A stretch of 64,000 nucleotides of DNA from Bacteroidota bacterium. Its GTDB lineage: Bacteria; Bacteroidota; Bacteroidia; AKYH767-A; 2013-40CM-41-45. The stretch spans positions 220,652 through 284,651 of the forward strand of contig JADJFC010000005.1 in the NCBI GenBank assembly GCA_016708785.1, written 5' to 3'. Below the pieces are notes generated by a model, which had not been told where the DNA came from, did no database searches, and saw nothing but the letters and a program-made list of their open reading frames with translations. A program made the translations under genes and the position numbers. Below are positions 8,216 through 16,390 of this stretch, in pieces. Position 1 is the stretch's first letter. The number at the start of each line of letters is the position of its first letter.

Positions 8216-9262
8216 TTAATAATTCCAGATCCAGCCTTGCAGATTGCTGTTTTTGAGGCTATCGGTCAAAGCAATGGCTTCGGAGCGATTTTCAAAGCCC
8301 TGATAATAAACATACCAGCGATTATTGGCTTCTGTCATGGAAGCATTTTTAAACCCTAGTTTTTGCAGTTGGTCAAGTTGCGAAAGCGCATTTTCATGGA
8401 TTTTGAAAACGCCGGCAACTACAAAGTGATGATTATCGCCTGTACTTACAGTTGAAGGCAGAACTTCCGGCTGTTTTTCTGGGACAACAGTTTCAGGAAC
8501 TATCGTTTCAGGTGCAGGTTTAACTTCCGGAGTGGTATTGGAAACATAAACAGTTTCAACTTTCGCAGGTTGCTCTTGTTTAATTGTAGTTGGAAGCGTG
8601 CTGGTATCTTTTAACTTCAACGAAATTGCCTGACTATCGAACGGACTCAACGATGCAGCGTCATACGTCTTCGGATTTACCAGATATAAATTGAATGAGA
8701 ACCAAAGTGCAGTTGCCGCAACAGCTACGATGCCTACAAGTCTGCCGCTTTTTTTCAATCGAGGAGAGATCGTTCTAGGTTGAGGTTTCGATGGACGAAT
8801 TTCAGCAAGAACAGGTTTAGGTTTTAATGTAGGTTCATTTTCACGACTGATTGGAGTCAGTTGTAAAGCATCCATTCCGAAACTGTCTTTCAGGTGATTT
8901 GAATTTCGTGCCGCTTCAAATTGAATGTTGTGTTCTTTATCGAAGAAAAGAGTACCGATCGTATTGAAATAAACTTTCTTGCCGTCATTCATTTCAGACA
9001 TGCAAGTGGCAACAAATTTTTCAATTTGAATTAATGCCTGCTGATAAGAAATGTGTTCGTATTCGACCAGATGATTTGCTAAAAGTCCGTCGTTATTTTT
9101 CAGATAAACATTGAAAGCAATTTTTCTGAATGGCGGAAAAAGAACCAGATTTGCAGTGATCACAGAATTCTGATTCGAAGCCAAAAACCCTCCCAGCGAA
9201 GGAACGATCACACAATCGTGATCAAAAAGCAATTCGGAGATATGTTGTTCTATTGACGCCAT
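8216..9262 (-). CDS. HU-CCDC81 and SPOR domain membrane protein
   Basis: A 348-aa product. The N-terminal part (about residues 1-130; ISELLFDHDCVIVPSLGGFL) matches the bacterial HU-CCDC81 tandem domains, a divergent IHF/HU fold of Bacteroidota. A basic linker (160-172) leads to one transmembrane helix (LVGIVAVAATALWFSFNLYL) and a Pro/Glu/Val-rich stalk. A C-terminal SPOR domain follows (about 275-348; HHFVVAGVFKIHENALSQL, RWYVYYQGF), and SPOR domains bind denuded peptidoglycan at division sites. The topology puts the HU-like part in the cytoplasm and SPOR in the periplasm. A role linking chromosome or cytosolic structures to the septum is an inference. It is upstream of and codirectional with rpoN. 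Confidence 0.78.
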   Translation of the reverse strand: MASIEQHISELLFDHDCVIVPSLGGFLASNQNSVITANLVLFPPFRKIAFNVYLKNNDGLLANHLVEYEHISYQQALIQIEKFVATCMSEMNDGKKVYFNTIGTLFFDKEHNIQFEAARNSNHLKDSFGMDALQLTPISRENEPTLKPKPVLAEIRPSKPQPRTISPRLKKSGRLVGIVAVAATALWFSFNLYLVNPKTYDAASLSPFDSQAISLKLKDTSTLPTTIKQEQPAKVETVYVSNTTPEVKPAPETIVPETVVPEKQPEVLPSTVSTGDNHHFVVAGVFKIHENALSQLDQLQKLGFKNASMTEANNRWYVYYQGFENRSEAIALTDSLKNSNLQGWIWNY

Positions 9263-9347
9263 AGGGAGATGTGGCTAAAGTAGGATAATTTCGGATTATG
9301 GGGAAATTTATTTTTAAAGCAACTGTGTTTCAATGTGCTGAGGCTCT

Positions 9348-9440
9348 AAAAACACAAGAACACAAGGTACACAAAAGTACACGGAATGAATTCAGTCTAA
9401 TTCCGTGTACTTTAGTGTAACTTGTGTTCTAAGTGTTTTT
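9348..9440. repeat. Imperfect long inverted repeat downstream of the MarR gene
   Basis: Arms built from ACACAAG/GTACAC words (AAAAACACAAGAACACAAG on the left, its near-complement CTTGTGTTCTAAGTGTTTTT on the right) surround the loop GAATTCAGTC. It lies 7 bp past the stop of the MarR gene. The right-arm word GTGTTCTAAGTGTTT is nearly the same as the outer arm of the element at 33828-34020, so both belong to one extragenic family. It could act as terminator of the seven-gene cluster. Confidence 0.65.
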
Positions 9441-9446
9441 TTAAAA

Positions 9447-9896
9447 TTATCCTCTCAATTTATCTAACAACAAATTCAATTGTTGTTTTTCAGGTTCAGA
9501 GAGTGCTATCATCGAATCAGTTTGCTGTGCTTCGTTTTTGTCGATCTCTGTGAGTAGGTCCATTCCTTTTTGAGTGATGAAGACCTGACATGAGCGGCGA
9601 TCGTGTTCGCAGATGTGACGTTCAACCAGATTTTTCATGCGAAGTTTTTCTACAATGCGAGAGGCATCACTCATTTTGTCAAGCATTCTTTCACGGATCA
9701 ATTTGATACTTGCAGGCTGCATTTGTTGGCCGCGTAAAATACGAAGCACATTGAACTGCTGGTAAGTGATCTTATATGGCTTGAGGAAATCGGCCTGTTG
9801 GCCGTTCAACCAATTGAATGTATAGATTATGTTTACCATGAGTTTATGGCTCTCGCTACGAAACTTCTTCTGATTGATTTCTTTCTCTAATTCCAT
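9447..9896 (-). CDS. MarR-family transcriptional regulator
   Basis: A 149-aa winged-helix regulator. The recognition helix region is RERMLDKMSDASRIVEKL and the beta-wing HICEHDRRSCQVFIT carries the conserved DRR of MarR proteins. Two cysteines (CEHDRRSC) bracket the wing tip, so thiol-based redox sensing is possible but unproven. It is the last gene of a codirectional run (YceI, YCII-like, OsmC, CDGSH, nitroreductase, pirin, MarR) and starts 7 bp after pirin. The perfect palindrome at 13024-13055 in front of the first gene is a plausible operator, which would make this an autoregulated redox operon. Confidence 0.9.
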   Translation of the reverse strand: MELEKEINQKKFRSESHKLMVNIIYTFNWLNGQQADFLKPYKITYQQFNVLRILRGQQMQPASIKLIRERMLDKMSDASRIVEKLRMKNLVERHICEHDRRSCQVFITQKGMDLLTEIDKNEAQQTDSMIALSEPEKQQLNLLLDKLRG

Positions 9897-9903
9897 TTTT
9901 CAA

Positions 9904-10614
9904 TTAGTTCATTGGAACTTCAATGATAATAATTTCCGTGGATTCCCCCGCTTTCAATGTGATTTTTTCTGTTTCCCAGACACCAATTGCATCTTTTTTT
10001 CCAAGTTGAGTGCCTTCGACATCCAAATTGCCATTAATAACCATGATATATGCACCGTTATTCTTGTCCTTGAGTTCATAATTCAAAATGCTGTCTTTTT
10101 CAAGATTTGCCAATGAAATAGCTGCATTTTGATGGATGTATAATTCATCGCCAGTCTTAAATCCTGAGGCAACTGTTTGGATTTTGTTTTTTCTATCAGC
10201 TACATCAAATGTCTTTTGATCGTATCTCGGTTTAATTCCATTCTCTTTCGGAAAGATCCAAAGCTGAAATAGATTGGTAGCTTTATCTTTCAGCGGATTG
10301 AATTCCGAGTGCATCACACCTGTACCTGCGCTCATTACCTGAACGTCGCCCGGCTTGATCACAGAACCATTTCCCATACTGTCTTTGTGTTCCAAAGCGC
10401 CATCGAGGATGATGGTAATAATTTCCATGTCATTGTGTGGATGCGTTCCGAAGCCTTGTCCACCGGCAACGATGTCGTCGTTAAGAACCCGAAGCATTCC
10501 GAAATTTATTCGCGAAGGATCATACCAATTCGCGAAACTAAAACTGTGATGTGCATTTAACCAGCCATGATCAGCATGTCCGCGTGATGAAGCTGCGTGA
10601 AAAATTGTTTTCAT
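9904..10614 (-). CDS. Pirin-family bicupin protein (YhaK/quercetin 2,3-dioxygenase-like)
   Basis: A 236-aa product. The N-terminal cupin has the pirin signature RGHADHGWLNAHHSFSFANW and the metal ligands in GFGTHPHNDMEIITI plus HSEFN. The C-terminal cupin is shorter (from about residue 145). The family binds Fe or Ni; YhaK is a bacterial redox-stress marker and some members oxidise quercetin. It is placed between the nitroreductase (15 bp upstream) and MarR, which fits a role in electrophile or oxidant response. The substrate is not predictable from sequence. Confidence 0.92.
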   Translation of the reverse strand: MKTIFHAASSRGHADHGWLNAHHSFSFANWYDPSRINFGMLRVLNDDIVAGGQGFGTHPHNDMEIITIILDGALEHKDSMGNGSVIKPGDVQVMSAGTGVMHSEFNPLKDKATNLFQLWIFPKENGIKPRYDQKTFDVADRKNKIQTVASGFKTGDELYIHQNAAISLANLEKDSILNYELKDKNNGAYIMVINGNLDVEGTQLGKKDAIGVWETEKITLKAGESTEIIIIEVPMN

Positions 10615-10629
10615 TATTGTTTTCCTTTC

Positions 10630-11220
10630 TTAATTGTTTGTTGTTTTAAACAGATCATTTTCTTTTCCGAATTGAGAAGAGAAAACGAGTTCAGATAACG
10701 GTTTGCGTTTACGTTCACCAACTTCTCTTGCCCGAAGATTTTCAGGAAGCAGTTCCGGATCTCCTTCGTAACCTACAGCGATAATACTCACAGCTTCATA
10801 GTCATCAGGAATTGCAAAAACTTCCTTCGCTTTTGCATGATCGAATCCACCCATCTGATGAAGATACAGATTCAATTCTGTCGCCTGAACAGATAACATT
10901 GCAGTTGCCAGTCCTACGTCATGCCATGAATAAATATTCGCCTTATTATTGAAATCGAAATTCTTCTTTGCAATAGTAATAAATAATGCCGCAGCACCTT
11001 TCGCCCAAATCTTATTTCCCTCCAGAAGACAATCCTGCATTTTTACAAATGCCTCTTTATCTTCTTTTTTTGCAAGAATAAACCTCCACGGCTGTTCATT
11101 TGCCGACGATGGTGCCCACCGCGCAGCCTCAAAAAGGCTGGCGAGGGTTTCATCATCAATTGGCTGCTCAGAGAAAGCACGGATGCTTTTTCTTTTGCTA
11201 ATTAAATTGTGAATTGTCAT
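10630..11220 (-). CDS. Nitroreductase-family FMN oxidoreductase
   Basis: A product of about 196 aa starting at MTIHNLISKRKSIRAF. The SKRKSIRAFSEQPI segment is the FMN-phosphate-binding N-terminus of nitroreductases. AARWAPSSANEQPWRFI is the second FMN contact, and AVGYEGDPELLP is the usual C-terminal segment. Family members reduce nitroaromatics, quinones or flavins with NAD(P)H. An upstream Met at 11271 would extend back into the CDGSH gene, so I place the start at 11220, 4 bp after the CDGSH stop. It belongs to the MarR-linked redox cluster. Confidence 0.9.
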   Translation of the reverse strand: MTIHNLISKRKSIRAFSEQPIDDETLASLFEAARWAPSSANEQPWRFILAKKEDKEAFVKMQDCLLEGNKIWAKGAAALFITIAKKNFDFNNKANIYSWHDVGLATAMLSVQATELNLYLHQMGGFDHAKAKEVFAIPDDYEAVSIIAVGYEGDPELLPENLRAREVGERKRKPLSELVFSSQFGKENDLFKTTNN

Positions 11221-11224
11221 TTGA

Positions 11225-11416
11225 TTATTTTGGAGATATCCAATCTGTGTTTGCGCGGTGTGCACCATCACAAAATGGTTTGTTAGCCGAATGTCCGCAA
11301 CGACATAAAGCGAAATTTTCTTTTGTCTCTACGACATTTCCTTTGTCGTCAGTTAATTGAATTGATCCTTTTACAAGGTACGGGCCTGTGCCGGTGATTG
11401 TGATGTTGTTTTCCAT
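11225..11416 (-). CDS. CDGSH-type iron-sulfur protein
   Basis: A 63-aa protein with one CDGSH motif. The ligands are CRCGHSANKPFCDGAH, i.e. C-x-C and C-x3-H in the form that binds a redox-active [2Fe-2S] cluster. Such single-motif bacterial proteins are small and soluble, and the cluster is labile to oxidation and pH. It starts the second half of the redox cluster and is followed 4 bp later by the nitroreductase, a possible electron-transfer partner. A 198-bp gap with no gene (11417-11614) separates it from OsmC. That gap has a GTGAGTTGTAATTGGTAAG-type repeat seen also at 1199 and 13640. Confidence 0.9.
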   Translation of the reverse strand: MENNITITGTGPYLVKGSIQLTDDKGNVVETKENFALCRCGHSANKPFCDGAHRANTDWISPK

Positions 11417-11614
11417 TTTTTTTTTTGGTGAGTTGTAATTGGTAAGTGGTGAGTAGCACTGCGTTTCTTTAATTGACAGTGCGATCTCTGATTAAAGATA
11501 TTCTTATTTCCCCATATTTCTTGTGATTACGCTGAATAACAAATTTTTCCCTCAGAATTTGATTTTGAATTACTAATAATTCCATGAATATTATTAATTA
11601 TTCATTCTTAATTT

Positions 11615-12019
11615 TCATTCCATTTCCTCAAGAACCACTTTGCCAACAAGCGTTTTATGTACTGGACATTTCCCACTAATTATCTTGAGTCTTGTAATTT
11701 GTTCTTCATCGAGATTTCCTTCGAATTCTAATCGTTGATAGATCTTAGTTATTTCTTCAGTGCCTTCCATAACTTTTTCCATATTCAGATACACATGGAT
11801 TTTTTGTAAGTCCCATTGCTTGCGGTCGGCATACATTCTTAAGGTGATGGCAGTACATGCGCCGAGTGCAGAAAGCAACATTTGATGTGCAGTGGGTCCT
11901 TTGTCTTGCCCACCATGATCGAGTGGCTCATCAGTAGATAGTAAATGATTTCCTGCAATTACTTTCGTTTCGTAGTGCGTACCTGTGTTGGTTACTTTTA
12001 TGTGTTCTGCGAATTTCAT
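11615..12019 (-). CDS. OsmC-family peroxiredoxin-like protein
   Basis: A 134-aa OsmC/YhfA-like protein. The fold signature includes GPTAHQMLLSALGACTAITL with the first active-site Cys, and KCPVHKTLV with the second. This Cys pair reduces organic hydroperoxides in Ohr/OsmC. It starts 1 bp after the stop of the YCII-like gene, so the two are tightly linked. Its presence in a MarR-containing cluster recalls ohr/ohrR organisation and supports an oxidant-response role for the cluster. Confidence 0.9.
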   Translation of the reverse strand: MKFAEHIKVTNTGTHYETKVIAGNHLLSTDEPLDHGGQDKGPTAHQMLLSALGACTAITLRMYADRKQWDLQKIHVYLNMEKVMEGTEEITKIYQRLEFEGNLDEEQITRLKIISGKCPVHKTLVGKVVLEEME

Positions 12020-12020
12020 A

Positions 12021-12317
12021 TTAGTTCAGTGAAGGTTCAGGTAAAATGAATGTAGCGCTCTGTTGAAACATGAGTTCTTTGATCTGTGGCTTCATGTAAC
12101 GAACAAGGGGGAATCGTGCAATGTTTTTAAGTACTTCAGATTTATTCTTTGCAGACATAACGATCCAGAGATTACTGCGATCTTCTGCAAGAGCGTGGCT
12201 CAGGATTACTCCTTCATTCATCATTTCATTTACTACTGAGCGTTGTTCGGGTATTAATGAAATGAATCGGGGAGAGAAGATGTCGGGCAGACCGACAACG
12301 ATCATGAATTCTTTCAT
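12021..12317 (-). CDS. YCII / muconolactone-isomerase-like small protein
   Basis: A 98-aa ferredoxin-like alpha/beta protein. The pattern EFMIVVGLP, then VNEMMNEGVILSHALAEDRSN, LWIVMSAKNKSEV and a YMKPQIKEL end resembles the YCII or muconolactone delta-isomerase fold. No catalytic residues can be assigned. It is sandwiched between YceI (12 bp upstream) and OsmC (1 bp downstream), so it is most likely part of the same transcript. Function is unknown; a dimeric small-molecule-binding role is a guess. Confidence 0.6.
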   Translation of the reverse strand: MKEFMIVVGLPDIFSPRFISLIPEQRSVVNEMMNEGVILSHALAEDRSNLWIVMSAKNKSEVLKNIARFPLVRYMKPQIKELMFQQSATFILPEPSLN

Positions 12318-12329
12318 ATTATTATTGGG

Positions 12330-12968
12330 TTAAAAAAAAGCCGGTTCTTGAGAGAGACCGGCTTTTTGAAGTTGATTATTTTTTGGAACGTCTTTGATGA
12401 GGATCAAGTCGATCGTGAAATCTACATCGTCGCTAACTACTGCTTCGCCGGTGGCAGCTTTGTTATCCCATTTCAGTCCGTATTCTTGTCGGTTAATAGA
12501 TCCTGTTGCTTTGAATCCTGCTTTGATATTTCCCCAAGGATCAGTTACTGTTCCACCATATACTAATGGAATCGACACTGCTTTAGTTACGTCACGGATA
12601 GTAAGGAGACCGCTTAACATGTATTTCTTATTTCCCAGACTTTTGATTCCAGTACTTTTGAAAGTCATTGAAGGATATTTTTCTGCATTAAAGAAATCAT
12701 CACTTTTCAAATGGCCATCGCGCATGTCGTTGTCGGTTACAATACTGTTTACGTCAACTGTGATCGTAGCTGCAAGGTCAGAAAAGTCAGCAGCGCTAGA
12801 AGTTACTTTCCCGTCGAACTTTTTGAATTCGCCGTCAACATCCGATATCAACAGATATTTAGTTGTGAAACGAACTTTAGAGTGAGCTCCGTCAATCTTC
12901 CATAGTTGTTGTGCGAATGCCGATGCTGTCATGATAACAAGTGCGGCCATTAGAGTGATTTTTTTCAT
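12330..12968 (-). CDS. YceI-family periplasmic lipocalin-like protein
   Basis: A 212-aa secreted protein. After a signal peptide (ITLMAALVIMTASAFAQ) comes the YceI fold: WKIDGAHSKVRFTTKYL, the DMRDGHLKSDDFFNAEKYPS motif and LTIRDVTKAVSIPL. YceI proteins bind polyisoprenoid or amphiphilic ligands in a hydrophobic pocket. It is the first gene of the redox cluster and has the palindromic operator candidate over its promoter. The last residues (EPAFF) and the stop codon are encoded inside a GC-rich hairpin with a T tract (12335-12367), so the gene end and a terminator-like structure coincide. Confidence 0.9.
   Translation of the reverse strand: MKKITLMAALVIMTASAFAQQLWKIDGAHSKVRFTTKYLLISDVDGEFKKFDGKVTSSAADFSDLAATITVDVNSIVTDNDMRDGHLKSDDFFNAEKYPSMTFKSTGIKSLGNKKYMLSGLLTIRDVTKAVSIPLVYGGTVTDPWGNIKAGFKATGSINRQEYGLKWDNKAATGEAVVSDDVDFTIDLILIKDVPKNNQLQKAGLSQEPAFF
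12335..12367 (-). terminator. Hairpin terminator overlapping the yceI stop codon
   Basis: AAAAAGCCGGT and ACCGGCTTTTT are 11-bp arms around the loop TCTTGAGAGAG. On the minus strand a T run follows the stem and contains the stop codon of the YceI gene. The next gene starts 18 bp further, so the hairpin could lower expression of the downstream genes relative to yceI. The loop text CTTGAGAGA recurs in the purD terminator. Confidence 0.75.
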
Positions 12969-13011
12969 TGTTCTTTATTTTTTGAGTTTGTTTGAGTATC
13001 AATTACGGGTA

Positions 13012-13019
13012 CAAATGTA
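13012..13019 (-). promoter_or_regulatory. -7 box (TACATTTG) of the yceI-marR cluster
   Basis: On the minus strand TACATTTG fits TAnnTTTG. It sits 44 bp upstream of the yceI ATG. The palindrome 13024-13055 covers the spacer and the -33 region of this promoter. Confidence 0.5.
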
Positions 13020-13023
13020 TGTT

Positions 13024-13055
13024 ATAACAATAGATGTTACAACATCTATTGTTAT
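13024..13055. promoter_or_regulatory. Perfect palindrome, probable MarR operator
   Basis: ATAACAATAGATGTT and its exact reverse complement AACATCTATTGTTAT are separated by the two bases AC. The size and AT-rich symmetry suit a MarR dimer site, though MarR sites are usually nearer 20 bp and this one is 32. It lies directly upstream of the -7 box of the cluster that ends in the marR gene, where binding would block polymerase. Confidence 0.65.
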
Positions 13056-13286
13056 TTATTTCGCAATTGATTGAAAATGAACACGTAAAAATCCATTGGA
13101 GAACTAACGAAAGCTCAGGATTTTGACCTTTTTTCAATTTTCAAGGAAATTGATGTTGGTACATTTATACCATTTTCCTATAAAAAGGAGGATAAGAAAG
13201 GTGAGTCTTCGATGAGTATAATAGAATCCTAATAATAAATCAGCCCTGCTCCGGCGAATTAGACTACCTTTAAGGAAAATCCAAGA

Positions 13287-13550
13287 ATGATAAACGTAAT
13301 CACCCGAAATGTAGCATCTGATGCCAGCGACGATTTAAAAGAACAGATCTCGAAAGAAGTCTGGAATACGAAGGCCGACAGATTTGCAATGGAAGTAAGA
13401 AATGGTGTGAGAAATAAACGTTGCGAAAAGCATCCAAACGCTGATCAAACGATCACAATTTTAGCAACACAACAAGGATTACAAGTCGAGAAAAAATTCT
13501 GTTGCCCGGAATTCAGTGAACTGATTCCTGTGAACGTTACACGCTCTTAG
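13287..13550 (+). CDS. Small hypothetical protein with C-terminal Cys/His residues
   Basis: An 87-aa protein, divergent from the redox cluster. I do not recognise a family. The N-terminal half is a predicted amphipathic helix (DLKEQISKEVWNTKADRFAM). The C-terminal half has RCEKHP and KKFCCPEF, giving one Cys-x2-His and one CysCys pair that could bind zinc. A TACCTTTA sequence 16-23 bp before the ATG resembles a -7 box. There is no signal peptide, so it is probably cytosolic. Its position opposite the MarR-type promoter could be coincidence. Confidence 0.55.
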   Translation: MINVITRNVASDASDDLKEQISKEVWNTKADRFAMEVRNGVRNKRCEKHPNADQTITILATQQGLQVEKKFCCPEFSELIPVNVTRS

Positions 13551-13672
13551 TAATTAATAACGAATAATGAGGTGATTTCGGAATGTGGATTTCGGATTGG
13601 GCTATATGCACAAAAGAAAGCGCATCCAAGTAAGTAACTATTGCTACTTACCACTCACCACTTACCACTCAC

Positions 13673-14674
13673 TTAAAAGGACCGGATTCCAATCGCCTTC
13701 CTAGCCTCACGAACAGTAGCTGCTCCACTTTCTCTTGCTTTTTCTGCACCTTGGCGAGCGATCTTTTGAATGAATAGTTCGTCTTTGCTTAATTCAAGAA
13801 TTTTTTCGCGGAATGGGGCTGTGAATAATATCATGTCTTCTGCCAACTGTTTTTTAAGATCACCATAACGGATCTTCATACCATTGTACTGCTCATCAAA
13901 ATAACGGACAGTCTCATCAGTAGAGACAGCTTTCATCAGAGTAAAAATATTTTCAATCACTTCCGGTTTTGTCTGGTTCTCTTGCGTAGGACCACTATCG
14001 GTAACTGCACGCATCACTTTTTTACGAATGGCCTCCGGACTATCAGCTAAAAAGATTGCATTTCCTTCGCCTTCGCTTTTTCCCATTTTACCTGAACCAT
14101 CCAGCCCGGGAATTTTCACCAAGTTCGTTCCATAATTAAATGCATATGGTTCCGGAAATAACTCAATCTGATAAAGTCTGTTGAAACGATTTCCAAATTG
14201 ACGAGCCATCTCCAAATGTTGCTCCTGATCTTTTCCAACAGGAACTTTCAATGCACGATGGATCAAAATGTCAGCAGCCATCAATGTTGGGTAAGTCAGT
14301 AATCCGGCATTGATATTATCAGGTTGTTGACGAATCTTATCTTTGAAAGAAGTGCATCGTTCCAACTCACCAACATATGCATTCATGTTCAATAACAAAT
14401 ATAATTCTGCAGTTTCCGGAAGATCACTTTGAACATATAAAGTAGAAATTTCCGGATCCAATCCACAAGCCAGGTATTCAACCAAAACTTGTTTTACGTT
14501 GTTGTGAAGATCAGCAGGAACAGGATGAGTCGTCAGTGAATGATAATCTGCAATGAAGAAGAAGCATTTGTATTCATGTTGCATCTTTATAAAATTCCGG
14601 ATAGCCCCGAAGTAATTCCCCAGATGTAAATTTCCCGTACTACGGATTCCACTAACAACGATCTCTTTTTGCAT
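13673..14674 (-). CDS. trpS: Tryptophanyl-tRNA synthetase
   Basis: A 333-aa class I synthetase of usual bacterial length. The HIGH-type motif is TGNLHLGNYFGA near residue 13, and the KMSKS-type motif is GSGKMGKSEG near residue 190. Trp-recognition segments such as LLMNAYVGELERCTSF are in place. It attaches Trp to tRNA-Trp. It stands alone on the minus strand between the small divergent gene and the carboxylase, with the repeat-like text ACTTACCACTCACCACTTACC just beyond its stop. Confidence 0.97.
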   Translation of the reverse strand: MQKEIVVSGIRSTGNLHLGNYFGAIRNFIKMQHEYKCFFFIADYHSLTTHPVPADLHNNVKQVLVEYLACGLDPEISTLYVQSDLPETAELYLLLNMNAYVGELERCTSFKDKIRQQPDNINAGLLTYPTLMAADILIHRALKVPVGKDQEQHLEMARQFGNRFNRLYQIELFPEPYAFNYGTNLVKIPGLDGSGKMGKSEGEGNAIFLADSPEAIRKKVMRAVTDSGPTQENQTKPEVIENIFTLMKAVSTDETVRYFDEQYNGMKIRYGDLKKQLAEDMILFTAPFREKILELSKDELFIQKIARQGAEKARESGAATVREARKAIGIRSF

Positions 14675-14837
14675 GCGCGAATTTAGTATTTTGATTGGTT
14701 AGATTGAAGGATTAAATTTTTGGCAGTTAGTTATTGAATTTCAGCATATTAAATCATTCCTAATTGACTGCAATCAGTCCACCACCCAAGCCCAAATATC
14801 CCCAAAAACCTATATCTTCGTCGCTCATATTAATTCA

Positions 14838-16379
14838 ATGGAACCGAAATTTAAAATACTTGAAGAAAAGATCAGTGAAGCTCAATTAGGCGGCGGGAAA
14901 AAAAGAATTGAAGCTCAGCATAAGAAAGGCAAACTGACAGCACGAGAACGAATCCATTTTTTGGTGGATGAAAATTCTTTCGAAGAAATTGGCATGTTAG
15001 TCACTCATCGTGCAACTGATTTCGGTATCGACAAAGAGAAATACCTTGGCGATGGAGTAGTGACCGGTTTCGGTCGCATCGATGGTCGACTGGTTTATGT
15101 TTTCGCTCAAGACTTCACAGTCTTTGGTGGTTCATTGTCTGAGACACATGCAAAGAAAATTTGTCGCATCATGGATCTAGCCATGCAGAATGGCGCACCG
15201 GTGATCGGCATGAATGATTCAGGTGGAGCAAGAATTCAGGAAGGAGTCGTTTCATTAGGCGGTTATGCAGATATTTTTTACCGCAACACATTAGCGTCAG
15301 GAGTTATTCCTCAGATCTCAGCGATCATGGGACCATGTGCAGGTGGTGCAGTGTATTCACCTGCTATCACTTACTTCATCATGATGGTAGAAAATTCTTC
15401 CTACATGTTTGTTACAGGTCCAAACGTTGTAAAGACAGTAACGCATGAAGAGGTAACATCTGAAGAATTAGGCGGTGCAATGACGCATGCAACAAAATCG
15501 GGAGTAACACATTTTACATGTGTCAATGAAATTGATTGCATCAACCGACTAAGAAGTCTGTTCAGTTACATTCCTCAGAATTGCGAAGAAGAAGCTCCGC
15601 GTTTAGATTATGAAGCAACAAATGAAAAACGCGAAAAATTAAATTCAATTATTCCGGAGAATCCGAATCAGCCATATGACATTCGTGAAGTCATTGCAGA
15701 AGTCATTGACAAAGATTCATTTTTAGAAGTACATAAAGATTTTGCTGAAAATATTGTAGTAGGTTTCGCACGTTTGGCTGGAAGAAGCATAGGTATCGTA
15801 GCGAATCAACCAATTCATTTGGCAGGAGTACTCGACATTCATTCATCAACAAAGGCAGCTCGTTTTGTACGGTTTTGCGATTGTTTTAATATTCCGCTTT
15901 TAGTATTCGAAGACGTTCCCGGATTTTTACCAGGAACTGATCAGGAGTGGAATGCAATCATCACTAATGGTGCGAAATTATTGTTCGCCTTTAGCGAAGC
16001 AACAGTTCCACGCATTACTGTCATTACTCGAAAAGCATACGGTGGCGCATATGATGTGATGAATTCAAAACACATCGGTGCAGACATGAACTATGCCTGG
16101 CCAAGTGCGGAGATCGCAGTGATGGGCGCCAAAGGTGCAGCAGAGATCATCTTCAAAAAAGAAATTTCAGAAGCGAAAGATTCAGAAGCAGCATGGAAAG
16201 AAAAAGAGAATGAATACAATCAGCTTTTTGCAAATCCATACAAAGCAGCTGAACACGGTTATATCGATGAAGTGATTCGTCCCGATGAAACACGTACGAA
16301 ACTTATCGCTGCCTTTAGAATGCTTGAGAACAAAGCAGTAAAATTACCTCGTAAAAAACACGGAAACATTCCGCTTTAA
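14838..16379 (+). CDS. Acyl-CoA (propionyl-CoA/methylmalonyl-CoA) carboxylase beta subunit
   Basis: A 513-aa carboxyltransferase subunit with two crotonase-like halves. The N half has KGKLTARERIHFLVD and the oxyanion-hole GGARIQEGV and GPCAGGAVYSPA. The C half has GIVANQP, the FEDVPGFLPG loop and AYGGAYDVMNSK, ending at RKKHGNIPL, which is typical of PccB. It transfers carboxyl from biotin to propionyl- or another acyl-CoA. The alpha/biotin subunits are not nearby. Together with mce (103-507) it implies a propionate/methylmalonyl-CoA route. It is followed 11 bp later by purD on the same strand. Confidence 0.93.
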   Translation: MEPKFKILEEKISEAQLGGGKKRIEAQHKKGKLTARERIHFLVDENSFEEIGMLVTHRATDFGIDKEKYLGDGVVTGFGRIDGRLVYVFAQDFTVFGGSLSETHAKKICRIMDLAMQNGAPVIGMNDSGGARIQEGVVSLGGYADIFYRNTLASGVIPQISAIMGPCAGGAVYSPAITYFIMMVENSSYMFVTGPNVVKTVTHEEVTSEELGGAMTHATKSGVTHFTCVNEIDCINRLRSLFSYIPQNCEEEAPRLDYEATNEKREKLNSIIPENPNQPYDIREVIAEVIDKDSFLEVHKDFAENIVVGFARLAGRSIGIVANQPIHLAGVLDIHSSTKAARFVRFCDCFNIPLLVFEDVPGFLPGTDQEWNAIITNGAKLLFAFSEATVPRITVITRKAYGGAYDVMNSKHIGADMNYAWPSAEIAVMGAKGAAEIIFKKEISEAKDSEAAWKEKENEYNQLFANPYKAAEHGYIDEVIRPDETRTKLIAAFRMLENKAVKLPRKKHGNIPL

Positions 16380-16390
16380 TAATTATTGTG

